Shown: in pieces, positions 18,196 through 27,201 of the stretch
Position numbering within the stretch: position 1 is the first letter of the stretch
Layout: every line of letters begins with the position of its first letter
The notes under the pieces: generated by a model
Told to the model about the DNA's origin: nothing
Seen by the model: the letters and a program-made list of their open reading frames with translations, nothing else
Databases searched by the model: none
Made by a program: the position numbers and the translations under genes
NCBI GenBank assembly: GCA_964617955.1
Contig: CAZTXB010000013.1
Span: forward strand, 1 to 64,000
Source: JABWCE01 sp964617955
GTDB lineage: Bacteria; Bacteroidota; Bacteroidia; NS11-12g; UBA9320
Direction: 5' to 3'
Length of the DNA: 64,000 nucleotides

Positions 18196-19922
18196 TATTT
18201 AATAATAAATACAGTTCCGGTTTTTAAGTAGAAGTTATTGCGTTGGTCATAAAAATAGGCTTTATAGATATAGCTACCCATTTGTGCAAATTCATTGTCG
18301 AGTTTGCCATCCCAACCAACGGTGACTTTGTGGGTCTCGAAAATTTTCTCTCCCCAACGGTTGAAGACCTCTATTTTACCACGGTCCTCATCTAAACCTT
18401 TTCCATAGACTTTTAATATATTGTTTTGACTATATGGGTTTAGAGTTCCCGGTATATAAAAATCAGTGATGGCATAAATGCATTGAATATTGGATAAAGA
18501 TTTGGCCATCGGATTATTGCCCCTGTTTAAAATCCTAAAACACAGTGAGTCACTTGTTAATTCGTCTGCTGTATAAACGGTGGAATTGATAAGCGTGTCA
18601 AAATTTAGCAGTTTGTTCCACGTGAAACGATCGGTGCTAGTTTCAAGCTCTTGTGAAGCGACACCATCGGTCCACCACTTGTAAAGGTTCCATGAGAGTT
18701 GATATTTATTATCTATCAAAAAGGCCTTGCTCAATAAAATTGATTTTGCTGTGTTTGATACCGCAGAGGTTTCATGGCACTTGTCAAGAGCCTTAGCTTT
18801 GTAGGCATAGGAATAGAGATTTACTTTTGCGTTAGGGTCAAGCAGTGAATATTCTTTTAAGCCAGGAATCAATGGTGTTTTAAGGTAAGAGATAAAAGCA
18901 CCATTGTTCTCTGACCGCTCAATGAGTATTGAGTCAGTGTCGGCTTTTTCATCCACGTTTATTGATAATTCAATTTGGTTGTCAACAACACTGACGTTGC
19001 TAATATAGTGTACTTCCGGAATGCGCAGTTTGCGAGTCTTAAAACACACGGTGTTCGAAGATGAGGTGGCCTTTGTGCTCAGGTTTTCAGATCGAATGTA
19101 GTAACATAAATTGTCACCCAGAACGATGTCACTTAATGAAAAACTTGTTGTACCTGCGGGTATTTGGCTATGCAGCGTAAACCCAGTGTTGTTTTTGTCA
19201 AGGATCAAGGATTGTTTAGATAAATTCCAAGAGGGACCGGAGTATAAGTTCCACGTGAAACTAATTGTCCTTTTGCAAGAATCGATATTTCCTGACAAAT
19301 AAACCGGTTTATGTGAAGCGTTAATTGGGGCAAAAAGATCACAACTATCATAGGTTGCCAAGGAAAATTCAGCTTGGTTGGCTACCCCGTAGGCGCCCAA
19401 AATGTGACGGGTCAAAGGTTCGTCCACTATTTTATTATAAACAGAGTTTTTATATTCGTAGATACGGTAACCCTTAGTGTCTTTGGCTGGATTACTTTTC
19501 CAGCCCAGCATAACCTTTTGAGTTAGATAATCGAAGCTAACTGAATCAATTTCAATTTGCTGTGGCTTATTGTTGTCAATGGATTGTGCCGCGGATTCGA
19601 AGCTGTCTACGCCGTTACATGCCAAATACGTTACAATTTTAAATTTCCAATCTGCTCCCGGGTCAGATAAGAGGAGAGAGCATTCTGTTTTGCTTAAATC
19701 AGTAATGGATTTTTCCTTTTTCCAGGGTCCGCCATTTTCAGACGAGTAAATGTGATATTGAGTGAACGATTTGCAGACATCAGTGGTGGGTTGCCAAAAT
19801 AAGGTGGCAATAGAGGTGTTATTGTCAAGGCAAATCCGCAATATCTCAGGCCCTTTGTCAACAGCCTTTAAGTGTAGAGTCAGAAATGAAATGCAAAAAA
19901 GAAAAACTTTTACTCTCCTCAT
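18195..19922 (-). CDS. Secreted protein with T9SS type B (gliding-motility-associated) C-terminal domain
   Basis: 575 residues: a signal peptide (MRRVKVFLFCISFLTLHLKA), then several fibronectin type III-like segments (such as VMLGWKSNPAKDTKGYRIYEY), then a C-terminal domain of about 85 residues from FYIPGTLNPYSQNN through KIEVFNRWGEKIFET to SYIYKAYFYD and a final TGTVFIIK. This matches the gliding motility-associated C-terminal (type B sorting) domain that directs export through the type IX system. Probably a cell-surface or adhesive protein; no enzyme motif. First gene of the run ybeY-mnmG-lipoprotein. Confidence 0.88.
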   Translation of the reverse strand: MRRVKVFLFCISFLTLHLKAVDKGPEILRICLDNNTSIATLFWQPTTDVCKSFTQYHIYSSENGGPWKKEKSITDLSKTECSLLLSDPGADWKFKIVTYLACNGVDSFESAAQSIDNNKPQQIEIDSVSFDYLTQKVMLGWKSNPAKDTKGYRIYEYKNSVYNKIVDEPLTRHILGAYGVANQAEFSLATYDSCDLFAPINASHKPVYLSGNIDSCKRTISFTWNLYSGPSWNLSKQSLILDKNNTGFTLHSQIPAGTTSFSLSDIVLGDNLCYYIRSENLSTKATSSSNTVCFKTRKLRIPEVHYISNVSVVDNQIELSINVDEKADTDSILIERSENNGAFISYLKTPLIPGLKEYSLLDPNAKVNLYSYAYKAKALDKCHETSAVSNTAKSILLSKAFLIDNKYQLSWNLYKWWTDGVASQELETSTDRFTWNKLLNFDTLINSTVYTADELTSDSLCFRILNRGNNPMAKSLSNIQCIYAITDFYIPGTLNPYSQNNILKVYGKGLDEDRGKIEVFNRWGEKIFETHKVTVGWDGKLDNEFAQMGSYIYKAYFYDQRNNFYLKTGTVFIIK

Positions 19923-20115
19923 CAGTTGCTTGTAAGAATCTTTTTTAGTGTGAAACGTTTCATAAAGCTAAAAAATTTTACAAAAGAGAAACAAAGTAAA
20001 GTAAAATTCAGAGAATTACCATAAAACTTCTTTGAAAACAAAAATCTTTAGTCCGTCGACAACAAAAAAACAGACTTTTATAAAGTTTTATGATGCCAAA
20101 TAAATTAAATGTGTT

Positions 20116-20123
20116 TAACTTTG
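20116..20123 (+). promoter_or_regulatory. -7 element TAACTTTG that fixes the pseudouridine synthase start
   Basis: TAACTTTG lies 18 bp before the ATG at 20142 and downstream of the longer frame's ATG at 20109. If it is the promoter, the upstream ATG would not be in the mRNA, which supports 20142 as the true start. Confidence 0.4.
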
Positions 20124-20141
20124 TTGTCTTATAATAAATTG

Positions 20142-21260
20142 ATGGAAGAGAACCTCAATGACAATGAAAAGAGGGTAAGAAAACGAATCGTTGTGAAACG
20201 TGATTCTTCAGAAAACAAGCCTGAGAAACCGATTATTAACTTTGTAGATCCTTACTCAAATTACCCGAAGGGCGAAAATGGCCCCATTAGGGATTACAAT
20301 AATTCTTCAGATAACGGAGGGTATAAGAAACCACCCTATAAAAATTTTTCAAATTCAAATGAAAAAAGAAGTTTTGATCCTAACAGACCAAAACCCCAGG
20401 GATTTAAAGGATCAAATTTCGGACCGAGAAAAAACAATTTTAAACCACCGGTTGAAAACCCGCATTTAAGTCACCAGTTTTTCAAAAAACACGAAGCCGG
20501 CCCGATTGTAATTCCTTCAACACCAAGTTCATCACCAGCAAATACAGAACTCATTCGCCTTAATAAATTTATAGCAAACGCGGGTATTTGCAGTCGACGA
20601 GAGGCAGATGAATTGATTACAAAAGGACTGATTTTTGTAAACGGAGAGGCTATAAAAGAATTGGGTTTCAAAATAAACCGGAAGGATATCGTTGAGTATA
20701 AAGGGAAAAGAGTTACCGAAGCCAACCACGTTTATATTTTATTGAACAAGCCTAAAGATACCATAACCACAACAAGCGACCCGGAAAAAAGGGTAACAGT
20801 TATGGATTTGGTTCAAAAAGCGACAGACCAAAGAATATTTCCTATTGGGCGTCTTGACCGAAACACCACCGGTATTATCCTTTTAACCAACGATGGAGAC
20901 TTTGCTCAGAAGCTTTCACACCCCTCGAGCGAGATCAAAAAAGTATACTATGCTGTTTTGGAAAAGCCTTTGGAAAGAGAGCATTTTGAAAAATTGGTTG
21001 AAGGTGTTGAGTTAGAGGATGGTATCATGCGAGTGGATGAGGTTGCCTATGTTGACCCTAATGATCACTGCATGATTGGTGTTGAAATTCACAGCGGGAA
21101 GAATAGAATTGTGCACCGAATGTTTGAACACCTGGGCTACCGACTCAAAAAACTGGATCGCGTAGTTTATGCCGGACTGGATAAAGGTGGATTGAGGCGA
21201 GGTAAATGGCGCTTTCTAAAATTCAATGAAGTGCAAATGGTTCTTAATTCCATTAAGTAA
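20142..21260 (+). CDS. RsuA/RluB-family 23S/16S rRNA pseudouridine synthase
   Basis: 372 residues from ATG 20142. The first ~120 residues are a low-complexity, basic, Asn/Pro/Gly-rich extension typical of Bacteroidota homologues and absent from E. coli RluB. An S4 RNA-binding domain follows (LIRLNKFIANAGICSRREAD), then the catalytic domain with GRLDRNTTGIILLTNDG, whose Asp is the catalytic nucleophile of the family, and KNRIVHRMFEHLGY. It isomerises a uridine in rRNA, most likely in 23S (RluB-like), but the site cannot be assigned. The TAATG overlap couples it to the next gene. Confidence 0.9.
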   Translation: MEENLNDNEKRVRKRIVVKRDSSENKPEKPIINFVDPYSNYPKGENGPIRDYNNSSDNGGYKKPPYKNFSNSNEKRSFDPNRPKPQGFKGSNFGPRKNNFKPPVENPHLSHQFFKKHEAGPIVIPSTPSSSPANTELIRLNKFIANAGICSRREADELITKGLIFVNGEAIKELGFKINRKDIVEYKGKRVTEANHVYILLNKPKDTITTTSDPEKRVTVMDLVQKATDQRIFPIGRLDRNTTGIILLTNDGDFAQKLSHPSSEIKKVYYAVLEKPLEREHFEKLVEGVELEDGIMRVDEVAYVDPNDHCMIGVEIHSGKNRIVHRMFEHLGYRLKKLDRVVYAGLDKGGLRRGKWRFLKFNEVQMVLNSIK

Positions 21261-22150
21261 TGCTTAAAGGCCTAAAATTCATAAACTTAAGTATAGTTAT
21301 ATGCTTCTTTATAGGATGTAGGGAAATTCCACCTGCCATCGACTATTCTCAAGCTGTTTTAGGATTAAAAGACACCTCGTATGTAAGCAGTGCACCCAAC
21401 AGAGTATTTAAATTAATCTATATTGAAGATATTACCGGGGTCAGATGCAATAATTGCCCAAAGGCAGCGCAGAAAATACATCAAATCGACAGTTTAAATC
21501 CCAATATAACAATTGGAGTTGGGGTATATGCCTCGGCATTGGCAAACTTTACCACACCCTATGCTGGGTTTGAGTCAATGCTCACTCCGGAGGCAGATGA
21601 TATTTTTAAGGAAGTTTACGCAAACCCCGGCGCCTTGCCAACCGGCGGTGTGAATAGGAAATTATTTAACGGAGAATCAACCCTTTTTGTAAGTTATAAC
21701 AATTGGGGCGGATATGCAGATATAGTTAAAGCAGAAGAATCACCTTGCGTAATCACCATAAAAGTTCTTCAGCTTGACAGTATTGCGCGAAAAGTTAAAG
21801 TTTCACTAAAAATAGCTTTTGCAAAGGCTTACTTAGAACCTTTGAACTATACAGTATTCATAACCGAGAACAACATTGTTTCTAAACAGACTATGCCTGA
21901 CGGTAAAGGCAAAGACGACTATGTTCACAACCATGTACTGCGAAAAGCCATTACTCCTTATAACGGAAGCCCACTAAAAATCAAATCTATCGGCGGAAAC
22001 TATGAAGCGGGTCGTGTATTTGAAAAGGAACTGGAAATACCCTTGGATCAAAAGTGGAAAATTAAAGATACACATATTGTTGTGCTTGTCAATCGCTTTG
22101 ATGCTGGCAGCAAAGAAGTATTGCAAGCTGCTGAACTTAAATTGCACTAA
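21260..22150 (+). CDS. Omp28-related lipoprotein with CxxC
   Basis: 296 residues. Lipobox FIGC gives the lipidated Cys at residue 20. Residues ~50-120 look thioredoxin-like, with a CNNC motif at 63-66 after IEDITGVR, and the rest resembles the Omp28-type outer-membrane protein family. A periplasmic or surface redox or adhesive role is possible. Its ATG overlaps the stop of the pseudouridine synthase (TAATG) and its stop abuts the recombinase start, so the three are co-transcribed. Confidence 0.78.
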   Translation: MLKGLKFINLSIVICFFIGCREIPPAIDYSQAVLGLKDTSYVSSAPNRVFKLIYIEDITGVRCNNCPKAAQKIHQIDSLNPNITIGVGVYASALANFTTPYAGFESMLTPEADDIFKEVYANPGALPTGGVNRKLFNGESTLFVSYNNWGGYADIVKAEESPCVITIKVLQLDSIARKVKVSLKIAFAKAYLEPLNYTVFITENNIVSKQTMPDGKGKDDYVHNHVLRKAITPYNGSPLKIKSIGGNYEAGRVFEKELEIPLDQKWKIKDTHIVVLVNRFDAGSKEVLQAAELKLH

Positions 22151-23068
22151 ATGCAATGGGACTCTTATTTAACAGGATATAAACTGTATCTGCAGTTAGA
22201 AAAAAATCTTTCCAAAAATTCCATTGAAGCCTATATGAGAGATGTTAAAACGCTTGAGCTTTTTTGCCATGCTAAAAACATTGACTTAAACATCACTCAG
22301 ATACCCAGCGATTTCTTTAACGAGTTTATTAAGTGGATTGCCGGGTCAGGCAAAAAAAGCACATCCCAGTCACGCATACTTTCAGGTGTACGCTCATTTT
22401 TTGATTTTCTCGTTTTGGAAAAGCACATCGATAAAAATCCGACTGAACTTATCGAATTTCCAAGAAATATAAGAAAGTTACCTACCGCATTAAGCCAGGA
22501 GGAAATAGAAAGGATGATTGAGAAAATAGATTTGAGCAAAGAAGGAGGCTTTAGAAACAAAGTCATGGTTGAACTCCTTTTTGCTTGTGGGGTGAGGGTA
22601 TCGGAATTAATAAATTTAGAAAAAGGGAATATTTATTTTAAGGAGGAGTGCATCCTAGTAACCGGCAAAGGAAATAAACAAAGACTTGTGCCAATAAGTG
22701 CTAACGCTCTCAATTTGATAGAGATATATTTGGAGACAGTGAGATTAAAAATGAATACAAAACCCATTGACAGGGAGATTCTTTTTTTAAACCGAAGGGG
22801 AAGCCGGCTTACGAGGGTTTTTGTTTTTAATTTGGTTAAGAATTTAGCGCATGCTGCCGGGATATCAAAAAAGGTGAGTCCGCATACTTTCCGACACTCA
22901 TTTGCCACTGAATTGGTGATGAACGGTGCCGATTTAAGAGCTGTGCAGAGCATGCTGGGTCATGAGAGCATTACAACCACTGAAATTTATTCCCACCTCG
23001 ACCGCCGACATTTAAAAAGAATTGTGGACCAATACCACCCCCGATCTGAAAACCAAACCCTTAAATAA
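22151..23068 (+). CDS. Tyrosine recombinase, XerC/XerD type
   Basis: 305 residues, the length of chromosomal Xer proteins. The N-terminal SAM-like DNA-binding domain (about 1-95) precedes the catalytic domain with Arg149 in ACGVRVSEL, Lys173 in TGKGNKQR, His245 and Arg248 in HTFRHSFATELV, His271 in LGHESITTTE and nucleophile Tyr280 in YSHLD. It would resolve chromosome dimers at dif with a partner Xer. Its tight place in an operon of housekeeping genes argues for the chromosomal recombinase and not for a mobile-element integrase, although the 238-bp element lies only 320 bp downstream. Confidence 0.9.
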   Translation: MQWDSYLTGYKLYLQLEKNLSKNSIEAYMRDVKTLELFCHAKNIDLNITQIPSDFFNEFIKWIAGSGKKSTSQSRILSGVRSFFDFLVLEKHIDKNPTELIEFPRNIRKLPTALSQEEIERMIEKIDLSKEGGFRNKVMVELLFACGVRVSELINLEKGNIYFKEECILVTGKGNKQRLVPISANALNLIEIYLETVRLKMNTKPIDREILFLNRRGSRLTRVFVFNLVKNLAHAAGISKKVSPHTFRHSFATELVMNGADLRAVQSMLGHESITTTEIYSHLDRRHLKRIVDQYHPRSENQTLK

Positions 23069-23069
23069 A

Positions 23070-23375
23070 GTGCTTGTATATAATGTAACCCTAAATGTTG
23101 AAGCCTCCATTGAAACTGAGTGGCTTCAGTGGATGAAGGAAGTTCACCTTCCAGAGGTCATGGCCACAGGTAAATTCAAAACTTACCGGATGTATAAAAT
23201 AAGAAACCATGAACCGGACGATAAAAGCATTAATTACTGTGTGCAATATGATGCTGAAAGTGAGGCCAATTATCTAAGTTATATAAATGAGTATGCACCG
23301 GCTCTTAAGGAAAAAACATTGAAAAAGTATGGAGAACAGGTTCTTGCGTTTCGAACCATTTTGGACTTATTGTGA
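23070..23375 (+). CDS. DUF4286 family protein
   Basis: 101 residues from the GTG at 23070, one base after the recombinase stop; the frame is open upstream to 23022 but the conserved part begins VLVYNVTLNVEASIETEWLQ. WLQWMKEVHLPEVMATGKFK is typical of this small Bacteroidota family, which has an ABM/dimeric alpha-beta-barrel look. Function unknown. Last gene of the plus-strand operon; the MITE-like copy 2 begins 15 bp after the stop. Confidence 0.85.
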   Translation: MLVYNVTLNVEASIETEWLQWMKEVHLPEVMATGKFKTYRMYKIRNHEPDDKSINYCVQYDAESEANYLSYINEYAPALKEKTLKKYGEQVLAFRTILDLL

Positions 23376-23389
23376 TACTTTAGCTAAGT

Positions 23390-23627
23390 AGGGCCTGCTG
23401 AAAAACACTTAAAGGCTTGATGTGATGAGGTTCATTAAAAACTTTATTGCTTTTAATGCACGTTAAATTTAGTGAACCATGAAAATATCGTGCATCGAAT
23501 GGCTTCAGAAAGACGTTAGTTCATTGCACGTCCCTTACTTCGTCGGCTTCGGCTCGAGGTACGGCAAAGTACATCTTCGCCTTGCCTCCTTGTAATGAAC
23601 GCACACTGAACTTTTTCAGCAGGCCCT
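23390..23627 (-). mobile_element. 238-bp MITE-like element, copy 2 (inverted)
   Basis: Same length and terminal inverted repeats as copy 1 at 58-295 but in the opposite orientation. It is flanked by the direct repeat AAGT at 23386-23389 and 23628-23631, different from the AAAT of copy 1, so the two are independent insertions. By eye about 96% identical to copy 1. It sits in the intergenic space just after the DUF4286 gene and could act as its transcription end, since it folds strongly. No transposase is present. Confidence 0.87.
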
Positions 23628-23653
23628 AAGTATATAAAAAAGATTGTAATTGT

Positions 23654-24673
23654 TTACTTTATAACAATTTGTGAAAACTTATTGAGTCCTTTGACAAAAA
23701 AGTCAAAAACCATGCTGCCTCGATACATGCCAACCGGATACCGCTCTCTGCTTAAGGATTTCTTTCTTTTATTTAACCAATAGTTCAAACTTTTATAAAA
23801 AGTATAGTGTGCTTTCAGAATGGCCCCTATCTCCCTGAACTTGAATTCAGTTAGAAACTTTAATCCGGCCAAGCCATCGAGCAGCAATCTGATGAGCATT
23901 ACCTGAACCAATTCATCGTCATGAAGATTTTTGCATAATAAATATAGTCCGTTTCTAAAATTGAGGTAGGTTTTGCGGGGATTTCCAACCGGCAATGTTC
24001 CTCCACCGATATGGTATACTTCACTTTGAGGACAAACCATGTTTTTATATCCTGAATTTTTAAGTCGCCAGCATAAATCAATTTCCTCCATATGCGCAAA
24101 GAAGTCTTCATCTAGCCCCTCCATTTCTCTCCAAAATTTAGCGTTAATAAAAAAACAAGCACCGGTAGCCCAGAAAATTTCACATACATCATCGTATTGC
24201 CCTTGATCTTCTTCCAGCTTATTAAACCAGCGGCCCCGGCAAAAAGGGTAACCATATTTATCGATATAGCCTCCTGAACCGCCAGCATATTCAAATCGAG
24301 TTTTATTTGAGAAATCCAGTATTTTAGGCTGGATGGCTCCAATTTTCGGATCGGATTCAGCAAGCTGAACTAAAGGATTTAACCAGTTTTTTGATACTTC
24401 AACATCCGAATTCAGGAGGACAAAGTAATCGGCGTCGATTTGCGACAACGCCCGGTTATATCCCCCTGCGAATCCAAAATTTTGATTAAGAGCGATAAGC
24501 TTTACCTCAGGAAAGGCAGTTTTTAAAAAATTTACAGAATCGTCTTTTGAACCGTTGTCCACCACTACTAATTCCATATTGTCGTAGTCGGTAGCCAATA
24601 GTGTAGGTAGAAATCTCGCCAAAAACGGCTGAGTGTTAAAATTTAAGACGACTACTGCTACTTTTGGATTCAT
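23654..24673 (-). CDS. Family 2 glycosyltransferase
   Basis: 339 residues from ATG 24673; the frame extends to 24751 but that part runs through the tRNA terminator and tRNA 3' end and is not coding. The GT-A core is clear: VAVVVLNFNTQPFLARFLPT, LVVVDNGSKDDS, LNQNFGFAGGYNRAL, the metal-binding-type VLLNSDVEVS, and EEIDLCWRLKNSGY. It would transfer a sugar, rhamnosyltransferase-like, to a surface glycan; the donor is unknown. No polysaccharide cluster surrounds it. Transcribed from somewhere between the tRNA terminator (24681-24710) and its start, or by read-through. Confidence 0.9.
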   Translation of the reverse strand: MNPKVAVVVLNFNTQPFLARFLPTLLATDYDNMELVVVDNGSKDDSVNFLKTAFPEVKLIALNQNFGFAGGYNRALSQIDADYFVLLNSDVEVSKNWLNPLVQLAESDPKIGAIQPKILDFSNKTRFEYAGGSGGYIDKYGYPFCRGRWFNKLEEDQGQYDDVCEIFWATGACFFINAKFWREMEGLDEDFFAHMEEIDLCWRLKNSGYKNMVCPQSEVYHIGGGTLPVGNPRKTYLNFRNGLYLLCKNLHDDELVQVMLIRLLLDGLAGLKFLTEFKFREIGAILKAHYTFYKSLNYWLNKRKKSLSRERYPVGMYRGSMVFDFFVKGLNKFSQIVIK

Positions 24674-24680
24674 GTAAAGA

Positions 24681-24710
24681 TAAAAAAAATCCCGCCAATG
24701 AATGACGGGA
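24681..24710 (-). terminator. Rho-independent terminator of tRNA-Phe
   Basis: On the minus strand an 8-bp stem (TCCCGTCA with TGGCGGGA, one G-T pair) around a 5-nt loop is followed by eight T residues, 12 nt downstream of the tRNA 3' end. Confidence 0.85.
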
Positions 24711-24721
24711 TATTGACCTTG

Positions 24722-24794
24722 TGGTGTGGGGCGGGATCGAACCGCCGACACAAGGATTTTCAGTCCTTTGCTCTACCGACTGAGCTACCGCACC
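24722..24794 (-). tRNA. tRNA-Phe (GAA)
   Basis: 73 nt without encoded CCA. D arm GCTC/GAGC, anticodon stem AAGGA/TCCTT with loop CTGAAAA (anticodon GAA), and T arm GGCGG-TTCGATC-CCGCC are all regular. The acceptor stem GGTGCGG/CCACACC has a C5-A68 mismatch, which is unusual. It has its own promoter and terminator. Confidence 0.96.
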
Positions 24795-24806
24795 ATTAAA
24801 GGGCTG

Positions 24807-24837
24807 CAAATATAAAATTATTGTTTTTAAATTCAAA
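24807..24837 (-). promoter_or_regulatory. tRNA-Phe promoter, TTTG-N19-TATATTTG
   Basis: On the minus strand TTTG (24834-24837) and TATATTTG (24807-24814) are spaced by 19 bp, an excellent match to the Bacteroidota primary-sigma consensus, and end 12 bp before the mature tRNA. Confidence 0.8.
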
Positions 24838-24840
24838 CCT

Positions 24841-26655
24841 TTAATTGCAATAGTCTTTTAATATTGATTCCATACCGGGCTCTCCTAATTCAGCAGCTTT
24901 CTTGAAGTCTTCACAGGCCCCGGCTGTGTTATTTAGGTTTTTTAATCGAACAATTCCTCTGTTTTTAAATGCTTCTGAATATTGGCCGTTGGATGCAATG
25001 GCTTTGGAAAACCACAGTTCTGCTTCGGCGGCTCTGTTGAGGTTTAAGAAACATGCGGCTTTTAGGTTTAGGGCATTGGCATAATTTGGACTAGACTTTA
25101 AGGCCATATCGACATAACGCATAGCAAGGTCATAATTTTTGATACTCAAGTGTATGATTCCTATTTCGGTATAGGGAAGAGGGGTTTGGGTATTGTTTTG
25201 TCCGGCTTTTTCTAAATAATAAATTGCTTGGGTTAAGTCATTGCTTGTTTTATAAATAAGTCCCAGTCCATAGGCGGCAATCCAATCGGTGGAATCCAAC
25301 TTCAAGGCTTGTTCGTAATCAGCCATTGCGCCAGTGGCGTCCAGCCTCTGCTTTTTGTAGTTACCCCTTACCCCGTATGCACGCGCAATATAATCAGTAG
25401 GGGGGTTTACGCCTATAATGCGATTAGCAAGTTCTAAATTGTTTTTCCAAATTTTTGTTTGTTTAAAGGACAAAACCACCAACAAGGTAGCTATTGCAAA
25501 TGGCAGCACCTTAAGCGCCTTCTGTTTTAGGGAATCAAGTTGTGTGGTTTTTACAAATCCAATAAATAAACAGGAGCAGATATAGTAAATACCTATGTTT
25601 GGCAGGTAAGCATAACGGTCGGCCACAATTACCAATCGGGAGGGGATGACTTGCAGGGTTACACTTAGTATACTGATAAATATTCCCATTCCAAGTAAGA
25701 TTATGGGTTGTTTTTTTCTAAATCTAAACACTGCTATGCCAACTATGAGTAATAAAGCCAGAGAGACATAGCAATACCAAGGCAGTATCCCATCTACCTT
25801 TGGAGGATATACCACTATAGGAGATAAATCGAAAGGTAAAATGGTTTTAGATAGGTACCAAATGATTTCGTATGAAAACAAGAACAGCATGTCGATGGCA
25901 TCATAGTTAGAGGCACCATAAGAGATGTTTTTGGCAGTTTCTGTATTTTGTAGAGTGACGATTCCAAACAAGAGGGATAATAAAAAATAAGGTGTTTTCT
26001 GCAGCAATAATCTCCAGCCGAGTTTTTCCTTAAAATAATAAAGATCGAAGACCAGGAGTGTCAAAGGAAAGGTAACGGCATTTGCTTTAGAAAGCAGTGA
26101 AAATATGAAACTCAGTAGACAGTAAATCACGTATTTAAGCTTTTTTTCCTCTTTATACTTCAAGTAAGCTATAAGGCCAAGAAGATAGAAAGCCACATAC
26201 ATTCCGCTACTCCGGCACGATAGCCACATTACGGCCTCGACTGCAAGAGGATGCAGGGCAAAAAGGAAGGTGACGCTGTTTACAATGAAGTTATTCTTAT
26301 TCAATTTACCCATTAAGGTATAAACCAAACCAATGTTTAAAATATGCAACAATAAATTGATAAAATGATGAGGAAAAGGTTGCAAACCAAAGAAATGGTG
26401 GGTAAGGGAAAAGCTCAAAACCGGCAAAGGCTGATACATCAGTACATAGTAATTGGAAAAGAACATTTTTACACTTTGCCAGCTCAGTAGAGTAACCTCA
26501 GGATACAACTCAAAATATTCATTGTCGTCAAAATTTAGCAAATCGGATGACATTGCTCCCCAATAAACCAAGAGACACAACAGGACTAGCGACGGTAAGA
26601 AATAGCTTTGATATGAATTCGAAGCTATTTCTTTAGATGAGTTTTTCTTATTCAT
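24841..26655 (-). CDS. Polytopic membrane protein with C-terminal TPR repeats (TMTC/ArnT-like)
   Basis: 604 residues. The first ~400 residues hold about ten hydrophobic helices, with an early extracytoplasmic loop LLNFDDNEYF; DDNEY is the Asp-containing first-loop motif seen in GT-C glycosyltransferases such as protein O-mannosyltransferases. From about residue 420 several TPR units follow (MADYEQALKLDSTDWIAAYG, IYYLEKAGQNN, MRYVDMALKSSPNYANALNL). The architecture resembles TMTC-type proteins, so a glycan or protein glycosylation role is plausible but inferred. Convergent context is absent; it ends 4 bp from the tRNA promoter. Confidence 0.82.
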   Translation of the reverse strand: MNKKNSSKEIASNSYQSYFLPSLVLLCLLVYWGAMSSDLLNFDDNEYFELYPEVTLLSWQSVKMFFSNYYVLMYQPLPVLSFSLTHHFFGLQPFPHHFINLLLHILNIGLVYTLMGKLNKNNFIVNSVTFLFALHPLAVEAVMWLSCRSSGMYVAFYLLGLIAYLKYKEEKKLKYVIYCLLSFIFSLLSKANAVTFPLTLLVFDLYYFKEKLGWRLLLQKTPYFLLSLLFGIVTLQNTETAKNISYGASNYDAIDMLFLFSYEIIWYLSKTILPFDLSPIVVYPPKVDGILPWYCYVSLALLLIVGIAVFRFRKKQPIILLGMGIFISILSVTLQVIPSRLVIVADRYAYLPNIGIYYICSCLFIGFVKTTQLDSLKQKALKVLPFAIATLLVVLSFKQTKIWKNNLELANRIIGVNPPTDYIARAYGVRGNYKKQRLDATGAMADYEQALKLDSTDWIAAYGLGLIYKTSNDLTQAIYYLEKAGQNNTQTPLPYTEIGIIHLSIKNYDLAMRYVDMALKSSPNYANALNLKAACFLNLNRAAEAELWFSKAIASNGQYSEAFKNRGIVRLKNLNNTAGACEDFKKAAELGEPGMESILKDYCN

Positions 26656-26706
26656 ATTAAACAGCCAACAAATATTACTTTTACAAAGTCAAATTCAAAA
26701 CAATTC

Positions 26707-27201
26707 ATGAAAGTGTTAGGTGCTTTGGGGCTAGTTCTGTTTTTAACCTCTTATGGATGTTCAGTTTTTCATAAAACGAAGTTGAATCCCATCGATGTTG
26801 GTGAAATTAACTTAAAACAATTATCTCATTATAAATGGTATAGTAAAGGTTACAGAAAGTATCACGTAAATAAAAAGACACTGGCTGATTTACAGATTAA
26901 AGAGCCGGTAAGGGTACTTGTTTTTGGCGGAAATTGGTGTAGCGACACCAAAATACAGTTACCCCGGTTTATGAAAGTCTTAAAGTACCTTAAAATTCCG
27001 GACCAAAGCGTTCGCATTGTGTTTTTAAATGAAGAAAAGAAGTGCGAGGAATGTCTGACCTATTCGGTAGAAGCCTACAATATTCTAAAAGTGCCTACTT
27101 TTATTTTTCTTACACCTGAGAACCTTGAAAAAGGACGGATTGTTGAAACCCCCACGGAAAGTTTAGAAGAGGATATTCGGAATATTATCAATCTGCAATA
27201 A
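26707..27201 (+). CDS. Thioredoxin-like lipoprotein
   Basis: 164 residues. Lipobox TSYGC places the lipidated Cys at 18. The thioredoxin-like fold spans about 60-164, with GGNWCSDT at 75-81: the first Cys of a CxxC is present but the second is replaced by Thr, as in several 'thioredoxin family' envelope proteins. A later KCEEC supplies two more Cys. A conserved VPTFIFLTP cis-Pro segment is present. A thiol-based role at the cell envelope is possible; a full disulphide oxidoreductase is unlikely. Its 3' end overlaps the 3' end of the convergent methyltransferase gene by 14 bp. Confidence 0.8.
   Translation: MKVLGALGLVLFLTSYGCSVFHKTKLNPIDVGEINLKQLSHYKWYSKGYRKYHVNKKTLADLQIKEPVRVLVFGGNWCSDTKIQLPRFMKVLKYLKIPDQSVRIVFLNEEKKCEECLTYSVEAYNILKVPTFIFLTPENLEKGRIVETPTESLEEDIRNIINLQ

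Noticed and set aside
22151..23068. The tyrosine recombinase as an integrase of a mobile island
   Set aside because: It has the length and catalytic layout of chromosomal XerC/D and sits in a housekeeping operon without attachment-site repeats nearby.
58..23627. Composite transposon bounded by the two elements
   Set aside because: The enclosed genes are core functions, the flanks of the two copies differ, and no transposase is present, so independent insertions fit better.
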